DNA of 37,127 nt from Armatimonadota bacterium (GTDB lineage: Bacteria; Armatimonadota; Armatimonadia; Armatimonadales; Armatimonadaceae), in the NCBI GenBank assembly GCA_026392155.1, contig JAPLCP010000026.1, forward strand, positions 1 through 37,127, given 5' to 3'. The notes beneath the pieces were generated by a model, which worked only from the letters and a program-made list of their open reading frames with translations, was not told the origin of the DNA and did not search any database. Position numbers and translations under genes: made by a program. The stretch's first letter is position 1. Each line of letters opens with the position of its first letter. This document shows positions 8,378 to 16,140 of this stretch, piece by piece.

Positions 8378-8460
8378 TGGATAGGGAGGGACTTGAACCC
8401 CCACAGCACAAAGGCGACTGAGTTACAATCAGCGGGTCTCTCCAGCGACCAAGCCTACCC
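8378..8460 (-). tRNA. tRNA-Tyr(GUA)
   Basis: A class II tRNA read on the minus strand. The acceptor GGGTAGG pairs with CCTATCC (one G-U), with discriminator A at 8378. The D stem is GGTC/GACC. The anticodon loop TTGTAAC has anticodon GTA, followed by a long variable arm and T-loop GGTTCAAGTCC. CCA is not encoded. Confidence 0.9.
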
Positions 8461-8503
8461 AAAATAAAAACGGCCCTGGAGCGCGAGGTGCGCGTCAGGA
8501 CCG
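8461..8503 (-). terminator. Intrinsic terminator of ADP-ribosylglycohydrolase gene
   Basis: Read on the minus strand, a G/C-rich stem (8503-8471, with small internal mismatches) is followed at once by TTTTTATTTT (8470-8461). It separates the 8586-9551 gene from the tRNA genes downstream. Confidence 0.75.
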
Positions 8504-8547
8504 GCTTTGTTGCAGAGAAGCGACTACGCTCCTCGTGGCAAAGCCGG
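8501..8547. repeat. Inverted repeat between gene end and terminator
   Basis: A 9-bp arm (CCGGCTTTG at 8501-8509) pairs with 8539-8547 across a 29-nt loop. It overlaps the terminator base and may compete with it. The CAAAGCC core resembles that of the hairpin at 25-73. Confidence 0.45.
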
Positions 8548-8585
8548 AGGTGGGGGATAGGGGTAGGGCTGGTAGAAAAAAGCGT

Positions 8586-9551
8586 TCATGGCTTCTCTAT
8601 AGCCGCAGGCTCGCGGCTTGCTAAAAGGCGCGATAGTAAATTTTCGACGAGATCTTTGCCTTGGAGGGCTTCGATCCAGCGAGTGGGGATTCCCGCGAGG
8701 CCAAAGCGCACCCCGGCAATTCCCCCCGCGACGCAAGCCGTGGTATCGGTGTCTCGTCCGAGGGCGATAGCGGCCTTGACAACCCCTTCGTAATCGCCCG
8801 CGGCTTGAACTTGGTGAGCGGATCGTAGGCAGTCCACGACATAGCCACCTCCCGTGCCAAGGGTCTTTTCCATCGGACGAACGGAGAGCTCCAACTCTAG
8901 GCGGTAGGGGCCGTTTTCTGCATAGTAGTCACGTAGCGTTGCGACAGCACGCGCCCAGGTTGGTTCTGCTTTAGCCTCGTCGCTAGTAAGGAGATACCGC
9001 GCCCAGAGGCAGTAGAGGGCGCAGCAGACGTGCGAGCGCGGGTGTCCGTGGGTAACACTGGACTGCAAGTGGGCATCGCGGATGAGGTCTTCGTCGCTTC
9101 CGGTGTGCCAGAGGGCGAGTGGAAGAACACGCATCAGGGAGCCGTTGCCATTTGCCATCTCATCGGTACGACCCGCGGCATGGGCAGGCGTTCCACGCAA
9201 CAGCTCCCAAATCGCGTCGCCGGTTTGGATACCGCAGTCAAAGACTCGACTATCAGGGGTGTAGGCGGCGTTTTCGTACCAGTCCACGATGCGCCTGCCA
9301 AAGTCGTCTAAATCCAGCTCGCCGCAGGTCAATAACGAGTCGAGCAGAGCGAGCGCCTGTGCGCCATCATCGCTCCACGTGCCAATCGGGGTGCGGCCGT
9401 GTGCCCGTGCAAAGCCCGCGGGTGGCTCCATCTCAATCGCATCCCACGCGGGGAGCTGATCGGGTGCATGAAACTCATAGGGAACTCCGAGCGCATCCCC
9501 GATCAGCAGGCCGTAGAGGCCGCCCGCGAGTGATTCATAGGAGAGGTTCAT
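8586..9551 (-). CDS. ADP-ribosylglycohydrolase (ARH/DraG) family
   Basis: This 321-residue protein should hydrolyse an ADP-ribose linkage on protein or small molecules. Motifs of the dinuclear-metal ARH fold are present: GLLIGDALGVPYEF at 15-28, GTWSDDGAQ at 57-65 (D61, D62), NGNGSLMRVLPLA near 134-146, and GRDTDTTACVAGGIAG at 265-280 (D267, D269). The family is usually 280-350 residues, so it is full length. The ATG at 9551 replaces a longer reading that begins at TTG 9587 inside the promoter region. No partner ADP-ribosyltransferase is visible nearby. A palindrome upstream suggests regulation shared with the divergent 9621 gene. Confidence 0.88.
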   Translation of the reverse strand: MNLSYESLAGGLYGLLIGDALGVPYEFHAPDQLPAWDAIEMEPPAGFARAHGRTPIGTWSDDGAQALALLDSLLTCGELDLDDFGRRIVDWYENAAYTPDSRVFDCGIQTGDAIWELLRGTPAHAAGRTDEMANGNGSLMRVLPLALWHTGSDEDLIRDAHLQSSVTHGHPRSHVCCALYCLWARYLLTSDEAKAEPTWARAVATLRDYYAENGPYRLELELSVRPMEKTLGTGGGYVVDCLRSAHQVQAAGDYEGVVKAAIALGRDTDTTACVAGGIAGVRFGLAGIPTRWIEALQGKDLVENLLSRLLASREPAAIEKP

Positions 9552-9563
9552 GGTTATTAACGT

Positions 9564-9575
9564 ATCGTATACGAT
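9564..9575. promoter_or_regulatory. 12-bp palindrome ATCGTATACGAT, possible operator
   Basis: A perfect palindrome lies in the 69-bp gap between divergent starts at 9551 and 9621. Its core TNGTATACNA resembles operators of GntR-type regulators. No GntR gene is in the window, so the binder is unknown. Confidence 0.35.
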
Positions 9576-9609
9576 TATTGAGCGCAAGCCTATCGTCTGG
9601 TAGATAGGC

Positions 9610-9615
9610 TATAAT
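9610..9615 (+). promoter_or_regulatory. -10 box TATAAT, leaderless start
   Basis: A perfect TATAAT ends 5 nt before ATG 9621, with no room for a ribosome binding site. Confidence 0.7.
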
Positions 9616-9620
9616 CGCCC

Positions 9621-10889
9621 ATGCAAGAGACAAAGCTCGCTCCGGAGGTCAAGGCCGCCCTGACCCGCTCCTTGATTGTCCTCAACCAATACGACGGTGG
9701 GATGCGCAAGCAGGATGCAACTCATGCAATCTGCGAAGCACTTGATGGAACCATCCTTTCGGCCGGACGCACCTACCGTGATCTGGAATCCAAGTTTGAC
9801 TTCTTTACCCAAGCAACCCGGGAAGATGGAACCGTTCTATGGCGAAAATTCTACGGTCCGCTCCGCTCCGGTGGTGACGCCCTGTACCGAGCGGGGCACC
9901 TCAGCGAGCAGTATTGGCGCAACGATATTGCGGAGGCGATTTGCGTCGACGGGCATGGCAATTGCTTCGTGACAGGCCCCTCGACTCTCGACACGCGCGA
10001 CGCAGCAATACGGGCCTTTCGGGATTACGGCGCGGCAGTCGTCTCCTACAATGCCGCAGGGGCGTTGCGCTGGGCGACCAAGATCCCGGATTTCAATCAG
10101 CCACGGTGCATTGTTGCCGGACCGAACGGAAAGATCCTGGTCTTGGGAGTCGGCGGATACCGCCGCCGAAGCATCGGTGGAAACCCTCTGTTGATTTACG
10201 CTTTGAACGCATCGGATGGAAAAATAGCGCGAACCCTGAACCTCGGTGTTGACCGCCATGCGGTCGCGATACGGGTTCTTCCTGACGGAAACATCCGGGC
10301 CATTGTCTTGGACGGCCGCATGTATGACTTTCCGGATCACGCGTATCGTCACTCGCCCATGAAGCGCATTCCCGGTAGCTGGCTTTCGTTGACGCTCACC
10401 CCCGATCTCAAGGTGATCGAGAAGATTCGTTTCGATGCGCACGACCAACACGTCCGGAAACGCGGCGCGATTGCGCAAGACGGTACTGCGGTCACGATCG
10501 AGTCGTACCCGGATGAGACCGACCGACTGAGCTGCTGGCGGGATGGAAAACAACTCTGGCAACACCGATTCCCTCTGCCGCAACCGGATAACCCTCGCCG
10601 CCACCAGCGTTGTGACTCTCCCATTTCCATCAGTGCCGGAACCGTTTTCGTCGCCCTCGGTGACGGGCCTGGTGGGATCAACGGCGCTGAGCAATCTGCC
10701 ATCAATCGATTCGACCTCGTCACCGGCCAGCCACTCCCCGATTTGCTCACACCGATCTACCCCAAGGGCACTCCGCACTGGGTTCCGGAAGTGATCTACG
10801 CAACCCCGACCCGGGTCCTGGTCGGGGGGGAAAGCTATATCGGGGACGCGTGGGTCGGGGTGATGCCAATACCACCAACGTCTCCATAG
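9621..10889 (+). CDS. Hypothetical propeller-like protein
   Basis: I do not recognise a named family. The 422-residue product has no signal peptide or membrane segment. From about residue 100 it shows repeating strand patterns with Asp/Gly turns (DGHGNCFVTG, GPNGKILVLG, LPDGNIRAIVLDG, AQDGTAVTIESY), typical of a beta-propeller of NHL or SBBP type. The first 14 residues (MQETKLAPEVKAAL) closely match the start of the unrelated LolA/FKBP protein at 11990, also at the DNA level. Codon use in the gene is somewhat different from its neighbours (more CGG/CCG/ATC mix), hinting at separate origin. A TATAAT box 5 nt ahead fixes the start. Confidence 0.6.
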   Translation: MQETKLAPEVKAALTRSLIVLNQYDGGMRKQDATHAICEALDGTILSAGRTYRDLESKFDFFTQATREDGTVLWRKFYGPLRSGGDALYRAGHLSEQYWRNDIAEAICVDGHGNCFVTGPSTLDTRDAAIRAFRDYGAAVVSYNAAGALRWATKIPDFNQPRCIVAGPNGKILVLGVGGYRRRSIGGNPLLIYALNASDGKIARTLNLGVDRHAVAIRVLPDGNIRAIVLDGRMYDFPDHAYRHSPMKRIPGSWLSLTLTPDLKVIEKIRFDAHDQHVRKRGAIAQDGTAVTIESYPDETDRLSCWRDGKQLWQHRFPLPQPDNPRRHQRCDSPISISAGTVFVALGDGPGGINGAEQSAINRFDLVTGQPLPDLLTPIYPKGTPHWVPEVIYATPTRVLVGGESYIGDAWVGVMPIPPTSP

Positions 10890-10944
10890 TCGTCGTGGCC
10901 AGATGTCGAGATCGTTCAGCAGGCCGTAGAATAGGGAAACAACA

Positions 10945-11964
10945 ATGTATGACGAAAAAGTTGATGAGGCGGCGGGGATTCTGGCGGCTGTCACGGCGAG
11001 TGGGCAGGTTCGAGGGGCGGTTCTGCATGTCCGTAGCCAGACGACACTTTTCACACGAGCCTTTGGGGAAGGCTGCTCGGTAGACAGTGCGTTTCTCCTA
11101 GGGTCTATCTCGAAGCCAATCGTGGTTGCGGCCCTCATGACCCTCTATGACAAGGGGCTTTTTGGTCTCGACGAGCCTGTTTTGCGCTATCTACCCGAGT
11201 TTGTGGGGGAGGGGCGTGAGCGGGTGACGGTTCGCCACCTGCTTACCCACGTCTCCGGCCTACCCGATCAGCTCCCGGACAATGCCTTTCTACGCCAGAG
11301 CCATGCCCCGCTCTCTGAGTTTGTTTGTGGAGCGCTTCGCGTGCCCTTAGAGTTTGAGCCAGGAGCGCGCTATCAGTACTCCAGCATGGCGATCTTGCTC
11401 GCGGCGGAGCTGGCACAGCGCCTCTCAGGGATCGAGATAAAGCAACTGGTAGCCCAAACCGTTCTCCAGCCACGGGGAATGACGCGCTCCGCTCTGGGAA
11501 GGGAGACGCTTACCCCGGATCAAACCATGCCCTGCCAGGTCGAGCACGCCGCGCCGGAGGCAGGAGGAGGAGCGCCTGGCTCTGATCACTGGGACTGGAA
11601 TAGCCCCTACTGGCGGGCACTGGGCTCTCCTTGGGGCGGCGTGCAAGCCTCCGCGGCCGATGTCGCCTGCTTTCTGGAGGCATTTCTTCCGCCTCATGAC
11701 ACGCTCCTCAAACCCGAGACGGCTCGGCTCATGACGCGCAATCACAACCCCGAGGGCATGGCTCCGCGCGGGCTCGGGTTTGATCTTGGGCTGGGCTTGG
11801 GCTCTCCGAACATTTTTGGTCACACGGGCTCCACGGGGACTATCGCTTGGGCCGATCCCCAGCGTGACCTTGTCTGTGTTGTGCTGACCACCCTGCCAGC
11901 GCAAGCCGTGACTCCCCATCCCTATCAGCTTGTCTCAGAAACTCTTGGAGCAAACAGAGCGTGA
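10945..11964 (+). CDS. Serine hydrolase, beta-lactamase class C-like family
   Basis: This 339-residue protein belongs to the serine beta-lactamase/DD-peptidase/esterase fold. The nucleophile motif is S54-I-S-K57. The second motif is Y145-S-S instead of the common YxN, a form seen in esterase-like members. The third is H293-T-G in FGHTGSTG in place of KTG. Other family signatures are LLTHVSGLPD near 99-108 and PGARYQYSS. There is no signal peptide, so a cytoplasmic esterase or peptidase is more likely than a periplasmic beta-lactamase. A TAGAAT box at 10927-10932 leaves a 12-nt leader before the ATG. It ends 25 nt before the next gene, which has its own -10. Confidence 0.85.
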   Translation: MYDEKVDEAAGILAAVTASGQVRGAVLHVRSQTTLFTRAFGEGCSVDSAFLLGSISKPIVVAALMTLYDKGLFGLDEPVLRYLPEFVGEGRERVTVRHLLTHVSGLPDQLPDNAFLRQSHAPLSEFVCGALRVPLEFEPGARYQYSSMAILLAAELAQRLSGIEIKQLVAQTVLQPRGMTRSALGRETLTPDQTMPCQVEHAAPEAGGGAPGSDHWDWNSPYWRALGSPWGGVQASAADVACFLEAFLPPHDTLLKPETARLMTRNHNPEGMAPRGLGFDLGLGLGSPNIFGHTGSTGTIAWADPQRDLVCVVLTTLPAQAVTPHPYQLVSETLGANRA

Positions 11965-11978
11965 GTTTCGTCGTAAGG

Positions 11979-11984
11979 TAGAAT
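11979..11984 (+). promoter_or_regulatory. -10 box TAGAAT, leaderless start
   Basis: TAGAAT ends 5 nt before ATG 11990. No Shine-Dalgarno lies between. Confidence 0.55.
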
Positions 11985-11989
11985 AACCC

Positions 11990-13009
11990 ATGCAACAGAC
12001 TTCTCTCTCGCCCGAGGCCAAGGCCGCCCTTGCACAGTGCTTTGCGGCACATAAAGCCCTTCGTTCGTACTCGGCTCAGGTGCTGATCACGGTTCGCGGC
12101 GTCCCGAAACAGCAGAACGGCCAAGTACGCGTGGCACTGGCAAGGCCGGGGCGGCTCAGAGTGGAGTGCAGTGGCCCCCGTGCGCAGCAAAGAAGCCCAC
12201 TTCTGGTCGCCTCCAGTGGCTATCTCTACAGCACGTTTAGCCCTACGAAAACCTACTCCACGAAGCGTGTTGAAGCGAGCGGAGATGCTCTCGTGATGGG
12301 CCTAGAAGAGACCGATACTCTCCCGCTGCCCGTGTTTGAGCAGCTCATGGGCGGACGTGATGGCTTAAGTGAGCTTCTGGCAGGCTTCTCCAAGGTCACT
12401 CAGGAACCGGGTACGCTGATTTTTCACGGGGAAGGCCAAGCGAAACAGACCCTCATCTTCGATCCCAAGGACAAGCTCTTGCGTGAGGTGCGGCTTAGCC
12501 AGGGCAGTGACAGAGAGATTCGTGAGGTCTACCAGAATGTTCGTGCCAATCCCGCGCTACCGGAGTCGCTCTGGGACTTTGTGCCACCGGCAGGCTATCG
12601 TGATGAAAATGCCCCGATGCCACCCCTTCCGCCTGCCCCAAAGCTCGGCCCTGGCGCAGTGACCACAAAATCCGGCTTGCAATACCAGGATCTCAAAAAA
12701 GGCACAGGGCCAGCGGCGGCTCAGGGAACTACAGTGACTTTTCACTACAAAGGCTCTCTGACCAATGGGATGGTTTTTCAGTCGTCGCGCGCCAACGGAG
12801 AGCCCCCTGCAAGCTTCAAGCTTCCTGGCCAGGTTCTGCCCGCCTGGAATGAGGGGATTCTTGGCATGCGGCCCGGCGGTGTGCGCAAGCTGATTGCCCC
12901 GCCAACGCTGGCGTTTGGGGACGAAGGACGAGGCCGTATGATCCCGCCCCGCGCGACCTTGATCTTTGAGATTGAGATGCTTGAGGTGAAAGAATCCACC
13001 GTCTTATGA
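11990..13009 (+). CDS. LolA-like domain fused to FKBP-type peptidyl-prolyl isomerase
   Basis: This 339-residue protein has two parts. Residues about 15-205 show the half-barrel pattern of LolA/DUF2092-type lipoprotein-binding proteins, with FDPKDKLLREVRL and EVYQNVRANPALPESLWDFVPP near the end. After a Pro-rich linker (208-220), residues about 222-335 form an FKBP domain: GLQYQDLKKGTG, FHYKGSL, VLPAWNEGILGMRPGG, PPTLAFGDEG and IPPRATLIFEIEMLEV. FKBP12 Asp37 corresponds to Gln here (VFQSS instead of FDSS); the Trp of the pocket is kept. No signal peptide is visible, odd for a LolA fold that is normally periplasmic. The next gene, also LolA-like, overlaps by 4 nt (ATGA), so the two form an operon. 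Confidence 0.8.
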   Translation: MQQTSLSPEAKAALAQCFAAHKALRSYSAQVLITVRGVPKQQNGQVRVALARPGRLRVECSGPRAQQRSPLLVASSGYLYSTFSPTKTYSTKRVEASGDALVMGLEETDTLPLPVFEQLMGGRDGLSELLAGFSKVTQEPGTLIFHGEGQAKQTLIFDPKDKLLREVRLSQGSDREIREVYQNVRANPALPESLWDFVPPAGYRDENAPMPPLPPAPKLGPGAVTTKSGLQYQDLKKGTGPAAAQGTTVTFHYKGSLTNGMVFQSSRANGEPPASFKLPGQVLPAWNEGILGMRPGGVRKLIAPPTLAFGDEGRGRMIPPRATLIFEIEMLEVKESTVL

Positions 13010-13632
13010 GACAGACAGACCCGGCGGCGCAGCAGCTTTTAGACCGGCTGGTTGCGACGCATCAGGCACTTTTTTCGTTCTCCGCACAGGTAAAAGTGGA
13101 GGCCGTCAGCGACAAGGGCCGCGAGGTAGCGACGGCAACGATTCTCTACCAGAAGCCCAATAAAGCCCGTGTCGAAGTCACGCGCGGCAGTGGTGATAAA
13201 GTGCTATCCGTCTGCGATGGCGTCAACCGATTGTACGCGGCCTCAGCCACGAAAAAGAAACAGAAGGCGGAGTCCGGTGAGAAAGCGCTTGTAGAAACCC
13301 TTAGCCAGGCGAACTTGTTTATCGCGCCGGTCTTTCTCCTTCTTTGCTCACGCGCCGCTCCCGTACGCAGCCCGCTTCCTGGTACGGTTAAGACCCTGGG
13401 CTTTGGCACGCCCTTGACAATGGATGGTGTGCCCGTGGAAGTGATCGCTGCCGATGTCGCGACCAAAGACGGCGAGGCGCGCATCACGTTGACGATCGGC
13501 AAGGACGACCGCTTGTTGCGTCGCCTGATGGTGCAGACTAGCTACCAGAAAGAGAACTTTACGCTGGCAGAGACCTACACCAATATCCAGGCGAACCCTA
13601 GGGTAGACAAGAAAGCTTTTGTCGTGTCCTAG
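13006..13632 (+). CDS. LolA-like (DUF2092-type) protein
   Basis: A 208-residue paralogue of the N-terminal half of the preceding protein. Its start (MRQTDPAAQQLLDRL...FSFSAQV) parallels that protein, as does the end (AETYTNIQANPRVDKKAFV). Such folds bind acyl chains or lipoproteins, but no signal peptide is present. The ATG overlaps the previous TGA, so translation is coupled. A hydrophobic stretch FIAPVFLLLCS near 105-116 is unusual in the family and may line the ligand pocket. It ends 31 bp from the convergent selenoprotein gene; that gap holds only a weak hairpin. Confidence 0.72.
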   Translation: MRQTDPAAQQLLDRLVATHQALFSFSAQVKVEAVSDKGREVATATILYQKPNKARVEVTRGSGDKVLSVCDGVNRLYAASATKKKQKAESGEKALVETLSQANLFIAPVFLLLCSRAAPVRSPLPGTVKTLGFGTPLTMDGVPVEVIAADVATKDGEARITLTIGKDDRLLRRLMVQTSYQKENFTLAETYTNIQANPRVDKKAFVVS

Positions 13633-13663
13633 TTTCCCGATGCGAGGGCGAGACGGTGATCGC

Positions 13664-14575
13664 CTAACGACGCTGGGGTGGCCCGTTGGGGTCGGTGTTG
13701 GGAAGGAGGCTCTTCCATAAAACCCCGAGCTGGGTGCCACGGTTGATGTGCTCTCGTGCGACTTTCCCCTCGCTGTTGTGCCGCTTCTGCGCCTCCGTCA
13801 GCCCCTTGGTGAGGGTCGCCATGTCCGCACTCAGCGGCCACTGGGCAAGAATGCTCCCTTTTTGGCCAAAGGTGTCAGGCTCGATGGCGTAGATTCCGGT
13901 GCCAGCGACGATTCCTGCCGCCTTGAGATCCGCTTCGGTGGCAATGGGCGAGAAGGCCCACTTGCCCAGTAGCTCGGGTGCCCATGCCAGCTTGGAGAGC
14001 TGCGCCTCACCGCCGCCCACCGCGACAAGCAGGGGCATGGAGTCGCAAGCCGCCGTGTTGAGTGAGAGCCGAAAGTTGTGCATCGCAGGAATGGCAGTGG
14101 GCGTGCCCTTGGCGGGAAACTTGCCCGCAAGCTCTTTCATCGCCACCGCCATCGCCTCTGGGGTGCGGTAGCTCATCTGCGGGGAGCGGCCCGGACGCGC
14201 CAGATGCTTCGTGCCATCCGGGGACATCATGGCAAAGACCGTATTTTCCAGAGTACCCGCACGGCCTTTGAAGATGCCTTCCAGATACTTCACTTCGGCG
14301 GCATTCTCATAGGTTGCGGGACGGATACAGATAAACGCACGGGACGCGTCTATGACAGGTTTCTGAGACAAGAGACTCTTGTCTGTATTTTGCTTGCCCG
14401 GTCACCAGATGCCGGAGACGCCGTGGCACTCCGGGACTGCGGACATGAGCAAGATAGGACGATTGGTGCGCTTGGCCTCGGCAAGCCCAGCCTTGAGCGT
14501 ACCAAACCAGACAATGCCACCACTCGGGTTATAACCAACCGTTTTCCCCGAGCTTCCAGGAGGTTGAACTTTCAT
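13664..14575 (-). CDS. Thioredoxin-like selenoprotein candidate (UGA at codon 58)
   Basis: Read with one internal UGA (14404-14402) as selenocysteine, this is a 303-residue protein. Residues 20-60 match the start of a thioredoxin fold (WFGTLKAGLAEAKRTNRPIL, then SAVPECHGVSGIW-U-PG). The same frame continues with FICIRPATYEN, YLEGIFKGRAG and LENTVFAMMSPDG, as expected for the rest of the fold. C50 and U58 are the likely redox pair. A SECIS-like hairpin follows. The start ATG at 14575 is supported by a CATAAT box 6 nt ahead. Without recoding it would be two unlinked ORFs, and the second would have only a TTG start with no ribosome site. A fresh nonsense mutation cannot be excluded, but a second UGA gene at 32499 makes recoding far more likely. 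The role is probably redox, cytoplasmic. Confidence 0.75.
14366..14384 (-). promoter_or_regulatory. Bacterial SECIS-like hairpin
   Basis: In the mRNA a perfect 8-bp stem (AGACAAGA with TCTTGTCT) closes a GUC loop. The loop G is the 26th nucleotide after the UGA. Bacterial SECIS models ask for a short apical loop with G in its first two positions, about 16-37 nt after UGA; this fits. It lies inside the coding sequence, as in bacteria generally. Confidence 0.65.
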
Positions 14576-14581
14576 GGTTTG

Positions 14582-14587
14582 ATTATG
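14582..14587 (-). promoter_or_regulatory. -10 box CATAAT, leaderless start
   Basis: On the minus strand CATAAT ends 6 nt before the ATG at 14575, the same spacing as other leaderless genes in this window. Confidence 0.5.
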
Positions 14588-14645
14588 CCCAGAACTCATG
14601 AAGGAGTCATGAAGGAAGAATTGAACGCGTGTCGAACAAGTAACT

Positions 14646-15377
14646 ATGGCAATTCGAAACTCTCTTATTTTCGGGAGCGCTGCTGCGCTCCTTGGAGCGG
14701 GGACGCTCCTAGCAACGACGACACCCGCGGCCTCCCAGGGCCAGCGCACCCCGCAACCTCCTGCGTTTCCGACGTCTATTCGTCTGGCAGGACGCGCCCC
14801 CATGGCGGCAAAAGTGCTGATTGGCCCCAAGGGCGAGGGCTTTGCTGAGAACTGGGTCACGCGAGGAACACAGACCGCGGCGAACTGGACGCTCCAAGAA
14901 GACGGCGGGATGCTTCCTGATAAAAAAGACATCACCAGCAAGTCCACGTTTGGGGACTGCTTCGTGCATGTTGAGTTCAAGGTTCCCACGGGTCATGGCA
15001 ATGCCGGGATCGCGTTTCAGGGACGCTACGAAGTGCAGATGTACAACTCCTTTGGCGAGCAGCTCACCAAAGAGACCGGGGCGGCGTTCTACAGCCAGAA
15101 GCCCGCGACGTTCAATGCCGCCAAGCCTGCAGGCGAGTGGCAGAGCTACGACATCCTCTTCCGTGCCCCGCGCTTCGATGCCGAGGGGAAAGTTACCGAG
15201 AAAGCCCGCGCCAGTGTCTTCTGGAACGGTGTTCTGGTGCAGAACAACGAGGAGTTTAACGGCCCCACCGGAATCCAGTACGGCGATTTCAAGGGTGAGG
15301 TCAAGGTTGGCCCGCTCGTGCTTCAGGGCAACCACGACCTCGTCCAAGTCCGAAACCTCTGGGTCGTCGGGCAGTGA
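14646..15377 (+). CDS. Secreted DUF1080 (3-keto-disaccharide hydrolase-like) protein
   Basis: The 243-residue product has a signal peptide (residues 1-30, basic MAIRNS then a hydrophobic AAALLGAGTLLATT core and an Ala-rich cleavage region). The mature part is a concanavalin-like jelly roll of the DUF1080 family: DCFVHVEFKVP, GNAGIAFQGRYEVQMYNS, GEWQSYDILFRAPRFD, ASVFWNGVLVQNN and a final VQVRNLWVV strand. Family members hydrolyse or bind glycosides, some acting on 3-keto sugars. It is divergent from the selenoprotein gene, with 70 bp between them. The VOC gene begins inside its stop codon. Confidence 0.88.
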   Translation: MAIRNSLIFGSAAALLGAGTLLATTTPAASQGQRTPQPPAFPTSIRLAGRAPMAAKVLIGPKGEGFAENWVTRGTQTAANWTLQEDGGMLPDKKDITSKSTFGDCFVHVEFKVPTGHGNAGIAFQGRYEVQMYNSFGEQLTKETGAAFYSQKPATFNAAKPAGEWQSYDILFRAPRFDAEGKVTEKARASVFWNGVLVQNNEEFNGPTGIQYGDFKGEVKVGPLVLQGNHDLVQVRNLWVVGQ

Positions 15378-16003
15378 GTTTCCGCACGCTTCAGATGGGC
15401 ACTGCCGATCTGGAGCGTGCTCGGCTCTTTTGGACACAGATCATGGGGCTGGAGGAGCTTTCCTCCGGCTCCGATTTTGTGGTATTGGCGGCAGGGGAGA
15501 CGCGTTGGACACTCACCCAAACAGACCCGCCTCCCGCAATCGCGCACTTCGCGTTTAATATCCCCGAGAATCTCTTTGATGAGGCCGTTGTTTGGCTCCA
15601 AGAGCGCGTCCCACTCCTCGCCAGCGCCGACGGGCACGAAACACTCTTCGACTTCGCCAACTGGAACGCCCACGCCATCTACTTCACCGACCCCGATGGC
15701 AATATCGCCGAGCTCATCGCCCGTCACACGCTGCCCTCCAGCCGCCGCGACAGCTTCGAGATTTTAGGCATCAGCGAGATTGGCCTGGTCACCGACGACG
15801 TTCCCGGCACCGTCGCGCAGCTTGGGCTCCCGGCGTATCGGCAAGGCAGCCCGCAGTTCCAGCCCGTCGGCGATGAAGAGGGGCTGCTGATTCTTGTCCA
15901 GCGTGACCGCCCCTGGTACCCCGACAATCGCCACACCGCGCAACCGATTCCCTTTTCTGTGACGCTGGCAAATGGCGCGGCGTTTTCGGATTCGGGCGGC
16001 TAA
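15374..16003 (+). CDS. VOC (glyoxalase/bleomycin-resistance) family protein
   Basis: A 209-residue protein with two babbab-type modules of the vicinal oxygen chelate fold: module 1 at about 3-116 (MGTADLERARLFWTQIMGL, HAIYFTDPDGNIAELIAR) and module 2 at about 125-200 (EIGLVTDDVPGTVAQLGL). The conserved FTDPDGNIAEL is the usual metal-site strand with its Glu ligand. The substrate cannot be told. The GTG start overlaps the upstream TGA (GTGA), so translation is coupled with the DUF1080 gene. The region from 16004 to 16072 shows no gene. Confidence 0.85.
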   Translation: MSFRTLQMGTADLERARLFWTQIMGLEELSSGSDFVVLAAGETRWTLTQTDPPPAIAHFAFNIPENLFDEAVVWLQERVPLLASADGHETLFDFANWNAHAIYFTDPDGNIAELIARHTLPSSRRDSFEILGISEIGLVTDDVPGTVAQLGLPAYRQGSPQFQPVGDEEGLLILVQRDRPWYPDNRHTAQPIPFSVTLANGAAFSDSGG

Positions 16004-16072
16004 AGCGGCCCGCGGATAGTTACCACTCGCCCGCTGACTTGGGAGCCAGTACCCGCTTCTTGTCTCGGTATA

Positions 16073-16140
16073 CTTGACCCCCTTCGCTTGCCGCACCCAG
16101 AGGGTATCCGGGTCGCTGTCTCAGCGGCGGGGGGAGGTTA
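16073..16140 (-). repeat. ~65-bp structured dispersed repeat, copy B
   Basis: The reverse complement is nearly identical to 7342-7408, differing at a few single bases and in a short loop. On the minus strand its first third is coding: it supplies the last codons (LTSPRR) and TGA of the esterase gene. Confidence 0.75.

Noticed and set aside
8290-8460. Integrative element at the tRNA genes
   Set aside because: No integrase gene and no repeated tRNA 3' end was seen nearby.
10945-11964. True antibiotic-resistance beta-lactamase
   Set aside because: No signal peptide, YSS instead of YxN and HTG instead of KTG; an esterase or peptidase role is more likely.
13633-13663. Terminator between the convergent genes at 13632 and 13664
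   Set aside because: Only a weak, mismatched stem and no T-run.
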